13,324 bases of DNA from Euperipatoides rowelli (GCA_003024985.2 PXIH01S0012093.1); one strand, 5' to 3'. Counted from the first letter of the stretch, positions 1-8,215 are shown. The notes: a model not told the origin generated them from the sequence alone. Made by a program: numbers and translations.

Positions 1-120
1 TTTATATACATATTCTAGACCTCTACGGGAACACCAATTTCAAATTTCAACTTAATTGGACAAACCATTGGGGTGAATATGCAATTTAAAGAGTTCGAAA
101 TGACGGATACACAGAGAAAA
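1..120. repeat. possible 3' tail of a decayed retroelement
   Basis: The stretch is less AT-rich and less simple than its surroundings. It contains phrases (ctacgggaacaccaa, gacggatacacagag) of the kind common in 3' ends of RTE/CR1-like or other dispersed elements. No ORF, terminal repeat or target duplication can be seen because the window starts here. The family assignment is a weak inference from general resemblance. Confidence 0.25.
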
Positions 121-826
121 TTTATTTTTTAATATAATTGTGTAAAAATAATGAAGTGTAACGAATATTTATTTTTAAGTGAACCAACTTTTTTTTTTCA
201 TTTCTGATAAAACAGAAAGATAAGAAATCATTGTCAATTCTATAATTAAAACTTGTTCTAAAGTTGAACATGAGGAAAAATCATTCCGTTTACATATTTT
301 AGAGTTCCATTATTTTTTTTTAAAAAAAATAAGAAATCGGCCCCTAAACGATTACTTTAATAAACAATAATTGTCACAGATTAGCATTTTTATTAAATAA
401 AAAATTTTCACACACAGATATTTAAAAAAAATTAAAAAAAAAAAAAGTATCTAAAAGAAAAGAAAAAAAAAAAATGTTTAATAACATTTATTGTACTTTT
501 TTTTATGTTTCCACTAATTTAACAGTATTTATTAACAAGAATCAAATTTACATTTACAATATATTCCTCTGGCCCATTTCTGGATGTGAGGGATATTACA
601 AAATGAAATATTTTCATATACTGAAATTAATGTATTCAAAACTAGATTATAATAAAAAAATGTTTAAAAATTAATATGAATAAATAAACTTGTTTTCTTT
701 AAATGTATCATAATTTAACAATGGTTAACAGTACCTATACTATTAAGGGCAACGGGTTGAAAATATTAATAGAATGATTGGTGAACAAACAATACGTGAT
801 TCATTAACATAATTTACTTTATGATG
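121..826. other. AT-rich intron of the HERC4-like gene, no feature seen
   Basis: This is dominated by A and T runs with many stops in all frames. A short open stretch at 474-674 encodes a low-complexity product rich in Asn, Lys, Phe, Ile and Tyr, which is what random AT-rich DNA gives. I see no gene, RNA or recognisable repeat. By position it belongs to the intron downstream of the 1620-1809 exon. Confidence 0.6.
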
Positions 827-834
827 GAGTAATC

Positions 835-1221
835 CAGTGTTGGACAGACTTTTGTAGGTCACAAACTACTTCTAAATTGTCACAAATCTCGCAGCCCACC
901 ACATTGATTTTTATATTTTTGATAAGCTTTTTTTTTTTTTTTCCAATTTGGACTGTTCAAACATTTTTTTTAACTATTATAATGCTTTATTATTTTAAGA
1001 ATTAAGAAAATTATTGTCAGTATTTTTATTCAAAAAAAATTAAAAAAAATACACACAAATTTAACGGGTCCACAGTTATGCAAATTAGTAATTTATTTTA
1101 ATATTTAAAATCAAACTAAGTGTGTGGGGGGGGGGGGGACATTACATAACAGACGTTGAGATCTAACTAAAATCAGATGGAGATCTACCAGCGATCACGA
1201 TCGACTGTATACCCACCACTG
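835..1221. mobile_element. non-autonomous hAT-type DNA transposon (MITE), 387 bp
   Basis: The element begins CAGTGTTGGACAGAC and its other end, read on the minus strand, is CAGTGGTGGGTATAC. These match at 11 of 15 positions, as expected for hAT terminal inverted repeats with CAGTG ends. It is flanked by 8-bp direct repeats, GAGTAATC at 827-834 and TAGTAATC at 1222-1229, which differ only in the first base; 8-bp target duplication is a hAT hallmark. The interior carries no transposase ORF, so it would have relied on a transposase from elsewhere. The subterminal agatctaccagcgatcacg segment resembles stretches common in animal hAT elements. A run of 13 G at 1126-1138 lies inside. The single mismatch in the target repeat and the diverged ends point to an old insertion. 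Confidence 0.75.
1126..1138 (+). repeat. homopolymer G13
   Basis: Thirteen consecutive G bases follow a short TGTG stretch inside the hAT element, a striking exception in AT-rich sequence. The exact length may be a sequencing approximation. Confidence 0.9.
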
Positions 1222-1288
1222 TAGTAATCAATGTTTTATTTTCACCACTGAACTACAGTATTAGAAACAAAGCTTAATAAAATGGGTA

Positions 1289-1323
1289 TAAAGTGAATCA
1301 CATCAAACATGTGATTCACTTTA
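1289..1323. repeat. perfect 15-bp hairpin with 5-nt loop
   Basis: TAAAGTGAATCACAT (1289-1303) is followed by the loop CAAAC and its exact reverse complement at 1309-1323. All 15 pairs match. It lies 60 bp beyond the hAT element's target duplication and about 300 bp downstream of an exon in gene orientation. It could be the fused ends of a lost element or a snapback structure in the intron. No function can be assigned. Confidence 0.85.
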
Positions 1324-1619
1324 CAGCAGTTTGCAGAGTAATGAATTTTTTGCTTCACTGTTGAATGAATTTTTTCAGCATAAGGATTTATGTTCTAAAA
1401 ATCACAAAATTTGAAATTTTTTTTAAAAGATTAACAATATAGTGAATTTGAAAGAATTATGGTTAAATTTTAATAGGTGATGTCAGATTCTAGTTGATTA
1501 CTGGGAGTGTGTATAGGGAGAGGGTTAGAAGGTGTATTTAAAATAATATAGATGCAAAATACAATAAATATGAAATCAGTGATTAATGAACTTACTGTAA
1601 TTCTAATATTCACACTTAC

Positions 1620-1809
1620 CAATTACTCTCCCAGCAACTTTACTAAGACTAAGTAATGCTTTAGCAAATGGACAGATTATGGTATCATAAACCTGAGGAT
1701 CATTAAAAAAATGACTCTCTGCTAACATAAGATATAGACGAAGTGCTTCCATGTCAGGAGGGTTCGGTTTTAACTCTTTAAGTAGTTGCCTCTCTATACA
1801 ACCTGCAAT
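1620..1809 (-). CDS. HERC4: HERC4-like E3 ubiquitin ligase, internal exon (linker before HECT)
   Basis: This 190-bp exon has acceptor tttttaatag and a consensus GTAAGT donor. It enters in phase 0 and carries 63 codons plus one base. The segment PNPPDMEALRLYLMLAESH aligns closely with the conserved 'SSPPDVEAMRIYLILPEF' of HERC3/4. The following YDTIICPFAKALLSLSK corresponds to the 'LTIPLAMAILRL' helix. The leftover G should join a following exon that opens the conserved tryptophan-rich stretch (NWW in vertebrate proteins) before the HECT lobe. I searched 1-1619 on the minus strand for such a stretch and saw none, so the next exon lies outside the window and the catalytic HECT domain is not visible here. 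Confidence 0.92.
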
Positions 1810-3023
1810 CTATTAAAAAACATCAAATCAATAGTTTAAATTATATATAAATTGACAGTATATTAATTTTGTTGAGCAATGAACTATTAACAGTGTTTCA
1901 CTTATACAAAATATTTTCTGTAATATGCAGATCTATAGTAAATGTAAGAAAGCTTTACAAACAATGTTTAACTGTGACACAAATGAATATGCAGTAAACC
2001 AAGAAATTTTCACTACCGATTAAAATAGCGTGTTTAGCATCCAACTCAGATTCGCTAAATTAAAATTTAGATAAACTTTTTTTTTCGCAAATATATCTCA
2101 ACGCTAAATTATACTGTTTCAATAATTATTAATTATTTTTTATGTCTTTCTAATGGCCTTTTATTTCTTCTTATAAACTATTAAAAGTTTTAATAATAAA
2201 AATAACAATAATTATTAAATGATATGAGAATATTAACAGTGAATTTGGGAAGTAATTAAATGACTGATTATTTTACATTTTAATTTTTATATATTAGTGT
2301 CCGTTAAACTCCCATTTTAGTTGCTTTATCGGAAACAAAAAGTCTAAATTTAACAGATGGGCCTGTGACCAGGTAATGAAACTTGTATGGCTACACCTCT
2401 GGATTATTTTTTAAATTATTTCATATAGCCTACACTTTGATACCTGCTTTGTAAAAAAAAAAATTCATATCCAGTGACATATCAATGAACGTCTCATATT
2501 ATATCCACTGTATATCCAGACGTATGCGAGATACATCAAATTATTTCGTGTAATAAATCTGAAAGACATTTTATTTAATTGATCCTTAAGATATCATTTT
2601 AAAGATATAGGGTCTATAATTACTATCTTAATAAACATACCAGCATGCTTTTTATAAAAATTTAAAAAAGTATACAAATAAATGCTTAGGGGTTCAGGAT
2701 TTGAATTATCCCTTCAATCACCAGGTGGTTACACATCCAATAATTATTGCAATATTTGTAATTTAAAAATTAAATAGGAAAGTTTGTTTATATAATACTG
2801 TTTTTAGCTTTTCCTATATCCTACACATTAAAAAAAGTCAAGATCGAGTTCACCTGAATAGTAGGAAAGAGATTAATCTTTTTCGTGCAAGGAATTAACA
2901 TAGATCTGCAGAAATTTTTACATTCTTACAAATGACATTCTTGTGCTGTTCGTTTTTGTTGCATAAATTACTCCACTATTTGTTAGCAGACAGATAATGT
3001 TGATTATCTTAGACACAGATACA

Positions 3024-3230
3024 TCAAATTGAAATAGATGAGAGACAACCACAGCAGTTTCCATAATTCCTTTGCTGACATATTAGTTTTCCCTTTGAGG
3101 CACCATTATAAAAGTTCAACATCAAATAACTGCTTATATAGAGTTTATGTGTTATCAGCTTGTAATTGGGACAAGATGAGTTTGTGTAAAGGCAAAACTT
3201 GTCCATCAGTGAAGGTCCGGTTGAATTCAC
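3024..3230 (-). pseudogene. possible piggyBac-like transposase remnant
   Basis: A 68-residue minus-strand reading contains LMDKFCLYTN followed by SSCPNYKLITHK. About 20 residues later comes SKGKLICQQRN. Order and wording resemble the piggyBac transposase segment around its third catalytic aspartate ('LLDKGYxLYxDNFYTSP...HKTY') and the following 'KKGExxxRQRN'. The catalytic Asp position reads Asn here, and the spacing is about 12 residues shorter than in intact members. No terminal repeats or TTAA flanks were identified. The similarity is remembered, not computed, and the plus-strand reading of the same patch (3038-3355) matches nothing I know. Treat as tentative. Confidence 0.25.
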
Positions 3231-3715
3231 ACTATATTGTTTTGTTCTTTGGTACAGGACTAAGCCAATGGCTGTTGTTTTCGTCTGTTCCTGAATTAAA
3301 CAATGAGGCTAAGATATTTTTATTATACATGAAGTCCAAATTACCAATATTTTGAGAAATAACACAAATATAAATCCATCTCTAAGCTTCTCGCCTCTTT
3401 TTAATTCTTCCTTATCTATCTTACAAATTTTTATTTGTATTATTTATTCATTCATTTTGTCAAAGGAAAATATCAGGCTAATAAGAAAAGGATTGGCGGT
3501 GAGAAGGGTATTTGGATTAAAGGGGTTTTAAGATTTCTGACACCCCATTTTAGCCTGATTATACCTTAATGATAATAAAAAAACTTGCTCTTCCAATGTG
3601 TCAAACCTTTTACCAAGCATTTATTAAACAAAATATAAAGGTCTAAAATTATGAAAGATTAAAATATTACTTAAATAATCAAGAGTGACTGTCCCATTAG
3701 ATATATTTTTTAATG

Positions 3716-3726
3716 CCCCCCCCCCC
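3716..3726 (+). repeat. homopolymer C11
   Basis: Eleven consecutive C bases lie within otherwise AT-rich intron sequence, about 75 bp beyond the donor of the 3802-3913 exon. It is probably length-variable and prone to sequencing error. Confidence 0.9.
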
Positions 3727-3801
3727 AAAGTATTCTTTCCCTCTATGCAATGAAATTTCTTTTACACAAGAAATGAAGTGAAAACCTAAAAAAATACTTA
3801 C

Positions 3802-3913
3802 TATATCAACAGCTACTTTATTTTGAGATTGTTCAATTTTTGCGAAACCATTTCGAACAGCCATCATGTCTACTCCATTTTTAAATCGATTACAGCCATA
3901 GTGTTGATTACTT
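3802..3913 (-). CDS. HERC4: HERC4-like E3 ubiquitin ligase, internal exon (linker)
   Basis: This 112-bp exon has acceptor cattgttttag and donor ATA|GTAAGT. One leading A completes the threonine codon started in the 57-bp exon. Then 37 codons follow, including SNQHYGCNRFKNGVDM and VRNGFAKIEQSQNKVAVDI, ending in phase 0. The pattern corresponds to the 'DEHFxTSxxxxGIDL...LFEKL' stretch of vertebrate HERC4, with the same spacing from the preceding SSPAC motif. An alternative AG 23 bases upstream (tagtttcag, exon start 3936) would shift the frame at this junction, so it is rejected for the main product. The fit in phase on both sides is the strongest support. Confidence 0.88.
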
Positions 3914-4006
3914 CTAAAACAATGGGATAAGCAAATCTGAAACTACAATGCTAAGCAAAAAAAACATTAAATAATCTAATTTGAAAATAAATTAATAAAG
4001 ACTTAC
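3914..4006 (-). other. 93-bp short intron of HERC4-like gene
   Basis: The intron is bounded by GTAAGT at 4006 and ...ttttag ending at 3914. Its length is in the short intron class of arthropods and is far below the other introns here (1,992 to 4,951 bp). A second pyrimidine-AG 23 bases upstream of the used acceptor offers an out-of-frame alternative. Confidence 0.8.
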
Positions 4007-4063
4007 GTAGTTAAGAATGAATTATTTAAACAAGCTGGAGATGAAAAAATAGTTTCCAGATCT
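4007..4063 (-). CDS. HERC4: HERC4-like E3 ubiquitin ligase, 57-bp small exon
   Basis: This is a 57-bp exon with acceptor ctttcttctag and donor GTAAGT. It takes one base to finish the leucine codon begun in the 9015-9136 exon, then reads 18 codons, DLETIFSSPACLNNSFLT, and leaves AC for the next exon. The motif matches the conserved 'ILSSAACWNGSFL' stretch of HERC3/4, which fixes frame and strand. A second pyrimidine tract plus AG (ttttttcatctccag) lies inside the exon. Using it would drop 29 bases and break the frame, so I chose the outer acceptor. Only 93 bp separate this exon from the next one, against 4,951 bp to the previous one. The long intron on that side holds the nested retrotransposons. 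Confidence 0.85.
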
Positions 4064-4134
4064 CTAGAAGAAAGATACAGAAAAAAATAAATGTTGATGT
4101 TAAAAACCAAATATTAGTTAAATTTAATATTAAA

Positions 4135-4186
4135 TACTGTATATACAGTACAATGTACAGTATATATAGGAACTGTATATGCTGTA
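4135..4186. repeat. cluster of TACTGTATATACAGTA-type palindromes
   Basis: TACTGTATATACAGTA at 4135-4150 is a perfect 16-bp palindrome. It is followed within 40 bp by gtacagtatatatag, actgtatatgc and gctgtatac, so the TGTATA/TATACA word recurs several times. The cluster lies about 70 bp upstream, in gene orientation, of the 57-bp exon. It is probably simple-sequence expansion; a protein-binding role cannot be shown. Confidence 0.6.
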
Positions 4187-4439
4187 TACTCTATAAAAAA
4201 TTATTTGTAATTTATCATATTGATTAGCTGTGGAAAAAATAAGCTATTTTTCATTTGAGCATTGTTTACTTTCTTAACGCGACATTATATTTTTATAGGA
4301 AATGTGATATTCATTTGATCAACTTGGAAATTATAAACAATACAGGAAACAATCAAATTACTTTACACATCTGAATCATGTTTATTTTGCACACTGTATA
4401 TGTGCATTTTTAAGTATAAAGAATGTGTCTCTCTTTTTG

Positions 4440-4680
4440 ATTGTCACATTCGCTTGATTAGTTTCCACCATTCCAATGAGTCATTATTTATTATTTTACT
4501 ATGCGGTTGGACTGGTAGGAGCCAGTCAAAGTGTGTGTGTGTCCTACTCCTTGTCTATGTTAATAGGCATCGGTAGCTTTACAGTGGGGCTAATTATTTA
4601 TAACTTGTCAATAAGCAGCAGTCACTGACCATTTGAGTTATGTTATCACCTCATTCTTTAAAATCTAAGACAGAATAAAT
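4440..4680 (+). repeat. dispersed repeat copy A (LTR-like), diverged from the copy at about 10345-10545
   Basis: CCATTCCAATGAGTC (4468-4482) is identical to 10375-10389. About 40 bp later each copy has a short inverted repeat: here ttggactgg/ccagtcaa at 4507-4528, and in the other copy a perfect 10-bp stem. Further similarity reaches a 'gtta(t)cacct' segment (about 4640) and a poly-A signal, AATAAA, at about 4674, which fits a retroelement LTR or 3' region. It lies just upstream of the Gypsy fragment, but I cannot prove it is that element's LTR. A (GT)n run lies at about 4530-4542. Confidence 0.4.
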
Positions 4681-4894
4681 GGATACCGATTCTTGTTTAT
4701 TCCTCTTCATCAGCATCCTGCAATAGTTGGAAAAAATCCTGGACAGCTGGTCAACAAGTATTATCTCTACATTAAAATTTTTGATATTGACTTCCTAAGT
4801 AAACAAGATTTGAACTTTTTAAATTAAAAACGTTTGCTTTTCATAAGAAAAAAAATAAACTTTTCACTTTTTAGAATTAACATGGATTAGACAG

Positions 4895-5326
4895 TGTAGG
4901 GGCTTATTAAAATCAATTTTTGGAGAACATTCTGCCATTCAAATATTATCGAAGCAAGATTGCCACATAGGACATTGGTGCTTTAGGCTTATGATTAAAA
5001 AAATATTTTTATGAAATATAAAGATCATGTGAATGCTGATTCTCTTTTACACTTACAGTACCTAATACTAAGATGGACATAGTAGATGAGGAAGAAACTC
5101 CAGGTAACATTTTTTTTTTGTAGAAACAGTGAATATATTTCCAGTGAATTTTGAAGAGACTGCCAAAGAAACACTGAGAGATACTGTTTTGCCACAAGTT
5201 GTTAGATTTACAAATTTTGGTTGGCCATCTTCTTTTACATTTTCCTAAGAATTGTCTGAATTCTTTACAAAGCAGAATGAAATTTCAATTGTACAAGATT
5301 TCTTGCTTTGGGGTATAAGAGTAATT
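4895..5326 (+). pseudogene. Ty3/Gypsy retrotransposon polyprotein remnant, left part (RNase H end to integrase N-terminal region)
   Basis: This is a decayed pol fragment of a Ty3/Gypsy element, read on the plus strand across several frames. Visible blocks in order are GLLKSIFGEHSAI (about 4898-4940, late RNase H), ARLP...AYD and YKDHVNADSL (the 'RLQRWAL..SAYDY..HANADALSRLP' block), a VDEEETP acid spacer, ETLRDTVLPQVVRFTNFGWP (about 5147-5225), and an NEISIVQDFLLWGIRVI block ending at about 5326. In live elements this joins RNase H to integrase, the enzyme that inserts the DNA copy. Stops interrupt the AYD block, a frameshift sits in the T-run at about 5110-5118, and a stop follows the GWP block. 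The fragment is cut at 5326 by the insertion at 5327-7397 and resumes at 7403. Nothing intact remains. Confidence 0.8.
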
Positions 5327-6640
5327 TGTTGAACCCATTTGTATTTTTTCCTTTATTTAATCCCTGTATATATAATCTAACAGTGGGGAGAATTGTCCTC
5401 CTGGAGCAGCCAACCTATCATGTGACAAGCTGATCCGGGTCTCTAACTCAGCCCTTGACGCCATGTTGTATTGCTGATAAAAAGATGTGAAAAATAAGTT
5501 GCGAAATTTTTGTATAGTTGTACGGTATTAGCTCTGCAGTGGTTAGCGATGTAGTCAGAATAGTTTTAAAGTAAACAATTCAACATTGAATTATTAAATT
5601 CAAGAATCAAAATAAGGTAAAACGAACTTTTAAATACTTAGCAAGCTGTAACGTTTTATGATAGCCTATTGAATAGTTAGCAAGACTATCAAGTTTGTTA
5701 GTGCTAAGTTGTGAAGTTTTAATCTGTGAATTAATTTTGTGCATCCACATCTAAACAAGAGAAGAAAGAATTTCAAATAAGAAAATATTGCTGAAAGGAA
5801 TATTGGTTGAGGGGGAGCATCTTAGCTTAGTATTAAATTTAAAACCCCAATTTGTCCATTTTGGATATATATAATGGTTGTGAGGTCAACCCAAGCATAA
5901 AGAAGATTAAGTTGAAACCTCTAATTATATTCATGAAGTATTTAAAATACAGAAGTATTTGTTTTTTATGAAATTGTGAATTCAGAAACACGTTCTTAAT
6001 TTGTTTTTGATATTATTACATGTCCAAACTTGATATTTATGAAGAATGCATTTATACATTAAATGATAGTAATTCCATAGAAGATTTTTTCAATGCAGCC
6101 AAGTGAGATTATAAATTAAATTTTATCTACAGTTTATGTTTAGAGATAAAATGAAGTATATTACGAGTAGGCTAATAGCCATTGAGTTCATTTCATGCTT
6201 GCATGAATAATAATAATTTTTACCTTCATCGCCTCAAAGACCATCCTAAAACTACAGAAGCGAAAATACTACATCATTTTAACATCGTTGTTTGTAAATT
6301 ACCCTACATTCTATCAGTCACTATATACAAGTTAACAGTAAATGACAAATTTGAGTCATTTGTTTTGTCACATCTATTTGTACAGAAAGAGTGATCATTA
6401 CTAATTATATTTTGAAAGAATATTTTTTATAAAGTGTTACTAGTCTATCAGTTATTGTTTATTGATTGTTTCATATCAAGAAAAGTCTTCAGATATAGTG
6501 TTGCTCAAGACTAGTAATTTTTTTTTATTACTATAACTGTGTTTGCATTGAATTGGAATTTGAAATAATTCAAGAAGATATACTGTATGTTTCATAAAGT
6601 TTTTTTTGTTTTAAATTCTGGTACAGCAAGATCCTGTTCT
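5327..6640. other. non-coding body of the LTR-type insertion
   Basis: This 1.3-kb stretch is AT-rich, apart from the GC-richer patch near 5395-5465, and has no recognised protein similarity. The open stretch at 6182-6394 encodes 70 residues that I cannot match to anything and that begins with a non-ATG codon. A 35-codon minus-strand ORF lies in the GC-richer patch (5464 down to 5357). Confidence 0.5.
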
Positions 6641-6650
6641 GGAACTGTAT

Positions 6651-7209
6651 TTTGACTTTAATTCATATAAACAGTGTGTCGAAGCATGTAAGAAGGCTAA
6701 TAGAATGCTAGGTATGTTAAAAAGAACTATTGAATGTAGAGATTCTGAGGTCATTTTGCCTTTATATAAANNATTGGTAAGGCCACATTTAGAGTATTGT
6801 GTTCAATTGTGGGCTCCATACTATGGGAAAGATATAGATTTATGGGAGAAAGTACAGAGAAGGGCTACTAAGCTAATATTAGGTATTGGTAGAGTATCGT
6901 ATGAGGACAGACTTAGAACTTTAAAGTTATATTCTTTAGAAAGGCNTAGGCTTAGGGGAGATATGATTCAAGTTTTCAAAATAATTAATGGAATGGTAGA
7001 TATCCCTTATGATAAATTTTTTAAATTTAATGACGATAGTAGAACTAGGGGACATAAATTCAAGTTAAGAGTTAATAGATCTAGACTTGTTGCGCCAAAA
7101 GTTTTTTTCCAACAGAGTTGTATTATTTTGGAATGGTTTGCCAGAAAGAGTTGTAGAATCTAAGTCAGTTGAATCTTTTAAGCATGGGTTGGATGATTTT
7201 TATGGATGA
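6651..7209 (+). pseudogene. CR1/L2-like LINE reverse transcriptase, C-terminal fragment (5'-truncated, frameshifted)
   Basis: This is the end of a non-LTR retrotransposon reverse transcriptase, whose enzyme copies element RNA at nicked chromosomal DNA. From about 6651 the reading shows QCVEACKKANRMLG, then [59 protein letters not shown] and SRTRGHKFKLR. These are the conserved thumb and connection blocks of CR1/L2/Jockey-type pol proteins. The main frame is open from 6705 to 7163. After the 7-T run at 7102-7108 the natural continuation (FSNRVV..WNGLPE...FK..LD) is in the +1 frame and ends at the TGA at 7207, so a single-base frameshift lies in that run. N bases at 6771-6772 and 6946 hide two residues. 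The endonuclease and catalytic palm are absent, as in a 5'-truncated copy. It cannot encode a working protein. Confidence 0.88.
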
Positions 7210-7315
7210 TTTAAATATTGTTTAGTTTAACTATAAGAATATAGGCTAGTATTTCAATTGTTATAATTGGTTTGTTTTTATTTTTGAATAGGTCAAAAGG
7301 TCTGTTGATATTTTT
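7210..7315 (+). other. probable 3' untranslated tail of the LINE fragment
   Basis: Following the terminator of the shifted LINE frame, about 100 bp lead to aataggtcaaaaggtctgttg (7288-7308). This AGGTC...AGGTCT motif is like those near the 3' end of many CR1/L2-type elements. No poly-A tail or clear target duplication is visible, so the exact end is uncertain. Confidence 0.4.
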
Positions 7316-7402
7316 AGTGTTAGTCATTCACTATTGTGATCAATTTAGTACACTCATTGTTTTCTTATCATTGGCCCTATCTACACATAACCCAACATAA
7401 TT

Positions 7403-8215
7403 TCTCTGATAAACTAGAAGATAGAATACTACAGGAATTACACAGGGGATATGCTGGCATGGTCAAGATGATGATGCTTGCAAACACGTAATTTTTTGTG
7501 GCCTGGACTAGAAGAGGCCATTAATTTAAAAGCTAAGAACTGTGAACAAAGTGCTCTAAAAATAAATAACCCAACCAAAGCACAGTTGCACCCTAGTTCT
7601 TGGTCTACAGTACTATGGCAAAGGATTCATATAGATTTTTCTGGTTCTTTTAGAGAAACAACTTTTTTTTTTATTGCAGTCGATGCAGATTCAAAATGTC
7701 CATAATTAATCTACTACAGCCTGTAAGCTCACAATATTGTCAGATAAAAACACTCAGTTCGATTCACTTGAGTTCCATATTTCTTGCAAAAATTATGGCA
7801 TTAGGCATATAAAATCAGCACTGTATCACGTTGCTACGAATGGACAAGCAGAATGATTTGTTCAAATGCTAAAAAAAGCATTTGAAGAAAAAACCTGCTG
7901 ATTGGTCTTTTATTAACAGTTTGGACCAATTATTATTTATTATCGCAGTACACATGTAGCTACATGAGCTCCTGCAAACATACAGTATTTCTGAAGGCAA
8001 TTTAGAAACAGATTAGATTTGCAGAGGCCATCTATGGAAACTTTAGTTCATGATTTGCAAGACAAACAAACCATTTTATGTGGGAAGAGCGTGAGGGATA
8101 TAGATTTTAGTTTAGGACAGTCTGTTTGGCAAGAAATTATGCATAAGAAAACTGGCCACGTTTCTTATAAGGTTAAATTACCTTCAGGAAAAATTTGTAG
8201 TTGACAGGTTGTCAG
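7403..8215 (+). pseudogene. Ty3/Gypsy integrase remnant, right part (zinc-binding end, DDE core, C-terminal module)
   Basis: This continues the Gypsy pol reading after the insertion. DKLEDRILQELHRGYAG (from 7408) is the zinc-binding start. A frameshift follows, then FLWPGLEEAI and a degraded Cys pair (NCEQS, second Cys lost). The core begins WQRIHIDFSG with the first catalytic Asp at 7634-7636, and VDADSKCP ends in a stop at 7703. In another frame come SDKNTQF (second Asp, 7743-7745) and GIRHIKSA, then NGQAE, whose Glu is at 7851-7853, exactly 35 residues after the second Asp. The next codon is TGA where this family has Arg. The C-terminal part at 8019-8204 (RLDLQRPS, VWQEIM, GHVSYKVKLPSGK) matches the usual ending before 'HVDQL'. 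Several frameshifts and stops make it non-functional. Confidence 0.87.

Larger units (their letters stand above)
1810..3801. other. intron of HERC4-like gene (1,992 bp)
   Basis: This lies between the exons at 1620-1809 and 3802-3913 and is bounded by GTAAGT and AG. It is AT-rich with stops in all frames, apart from an open patch around 3024-3355 (described separately) and a run of 11 C at 3716-3726. I see no RNA gene or clear transposon ends. Confidence 0.75.
5327..7397. mobile_element. 2,071-bp insertion with LTR-type ends and 5-bp target duplication, inside the Gypsy remnant
   Basis: Integrase homology stops after 5326 and restarts at about 7408, so a later insertion lies between. Its ends are TGTTG at 5327-5331 and CAACA at 7393-7397, an inverted TG...CA terminus typical of LTR retrotransposons. 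The 5-bp direct repeat TAATT flanks it at 5322-5326 and 7398-7402. I find no second internal copy of either end, so it may be a long solo LTR or a rearranged element, later invaded by the LINE fragment at about 6651-7315. A GC-richer patch at 5395-5465 precedes a gataaaaag stretch, which could be the LTR promoter region. No coding region of its own is recognisable in 5327-6600. Confidence 0.65.

Noticed and set aside
474-674. 66-residue plus-strand ORF
   Set aside because: Low-complexity Asn/Lys/Phe/Tyr-rich product in AT-rich intron DNA with no similarity or splice context.
1200-1221. CCACCA on the plus strand as a Trp-Trp codon pair of the next HERC exon
   Set aside because: It lies inside the hAT element end and is not in an open frame with splice signals.
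3038-3355. 105-residue plus-strand ORF
   Set aside because: No recognisable domain. The weak similarity in this patch is on the opposite strand, so this is more likely a shadow reading.
4690-4894. Further Gypsy coding sequence upstream of 4895
   Set aside because: I translated the plus-strand frames by eye and found no recognisable reverse transcriptase or RNase H block.
5058-5104. Apparent plus-strand exon (cttacag acceptor, GTAAC donor)
   Set aside because: The coding blocks continue on both sides as Gypsy pol, so the splice-like signals are coincidental.
5009-5197. 62-residue minus-strand ORF
   Set aside because: It is the antisense shadow of the Gypsy pol blocks read on the plus strand.
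6182-6394. 70-residue plus-strand ORF
   Set aside because: Starts at a non-ATG codon and matches no family; consistent with chance in the insertion body.
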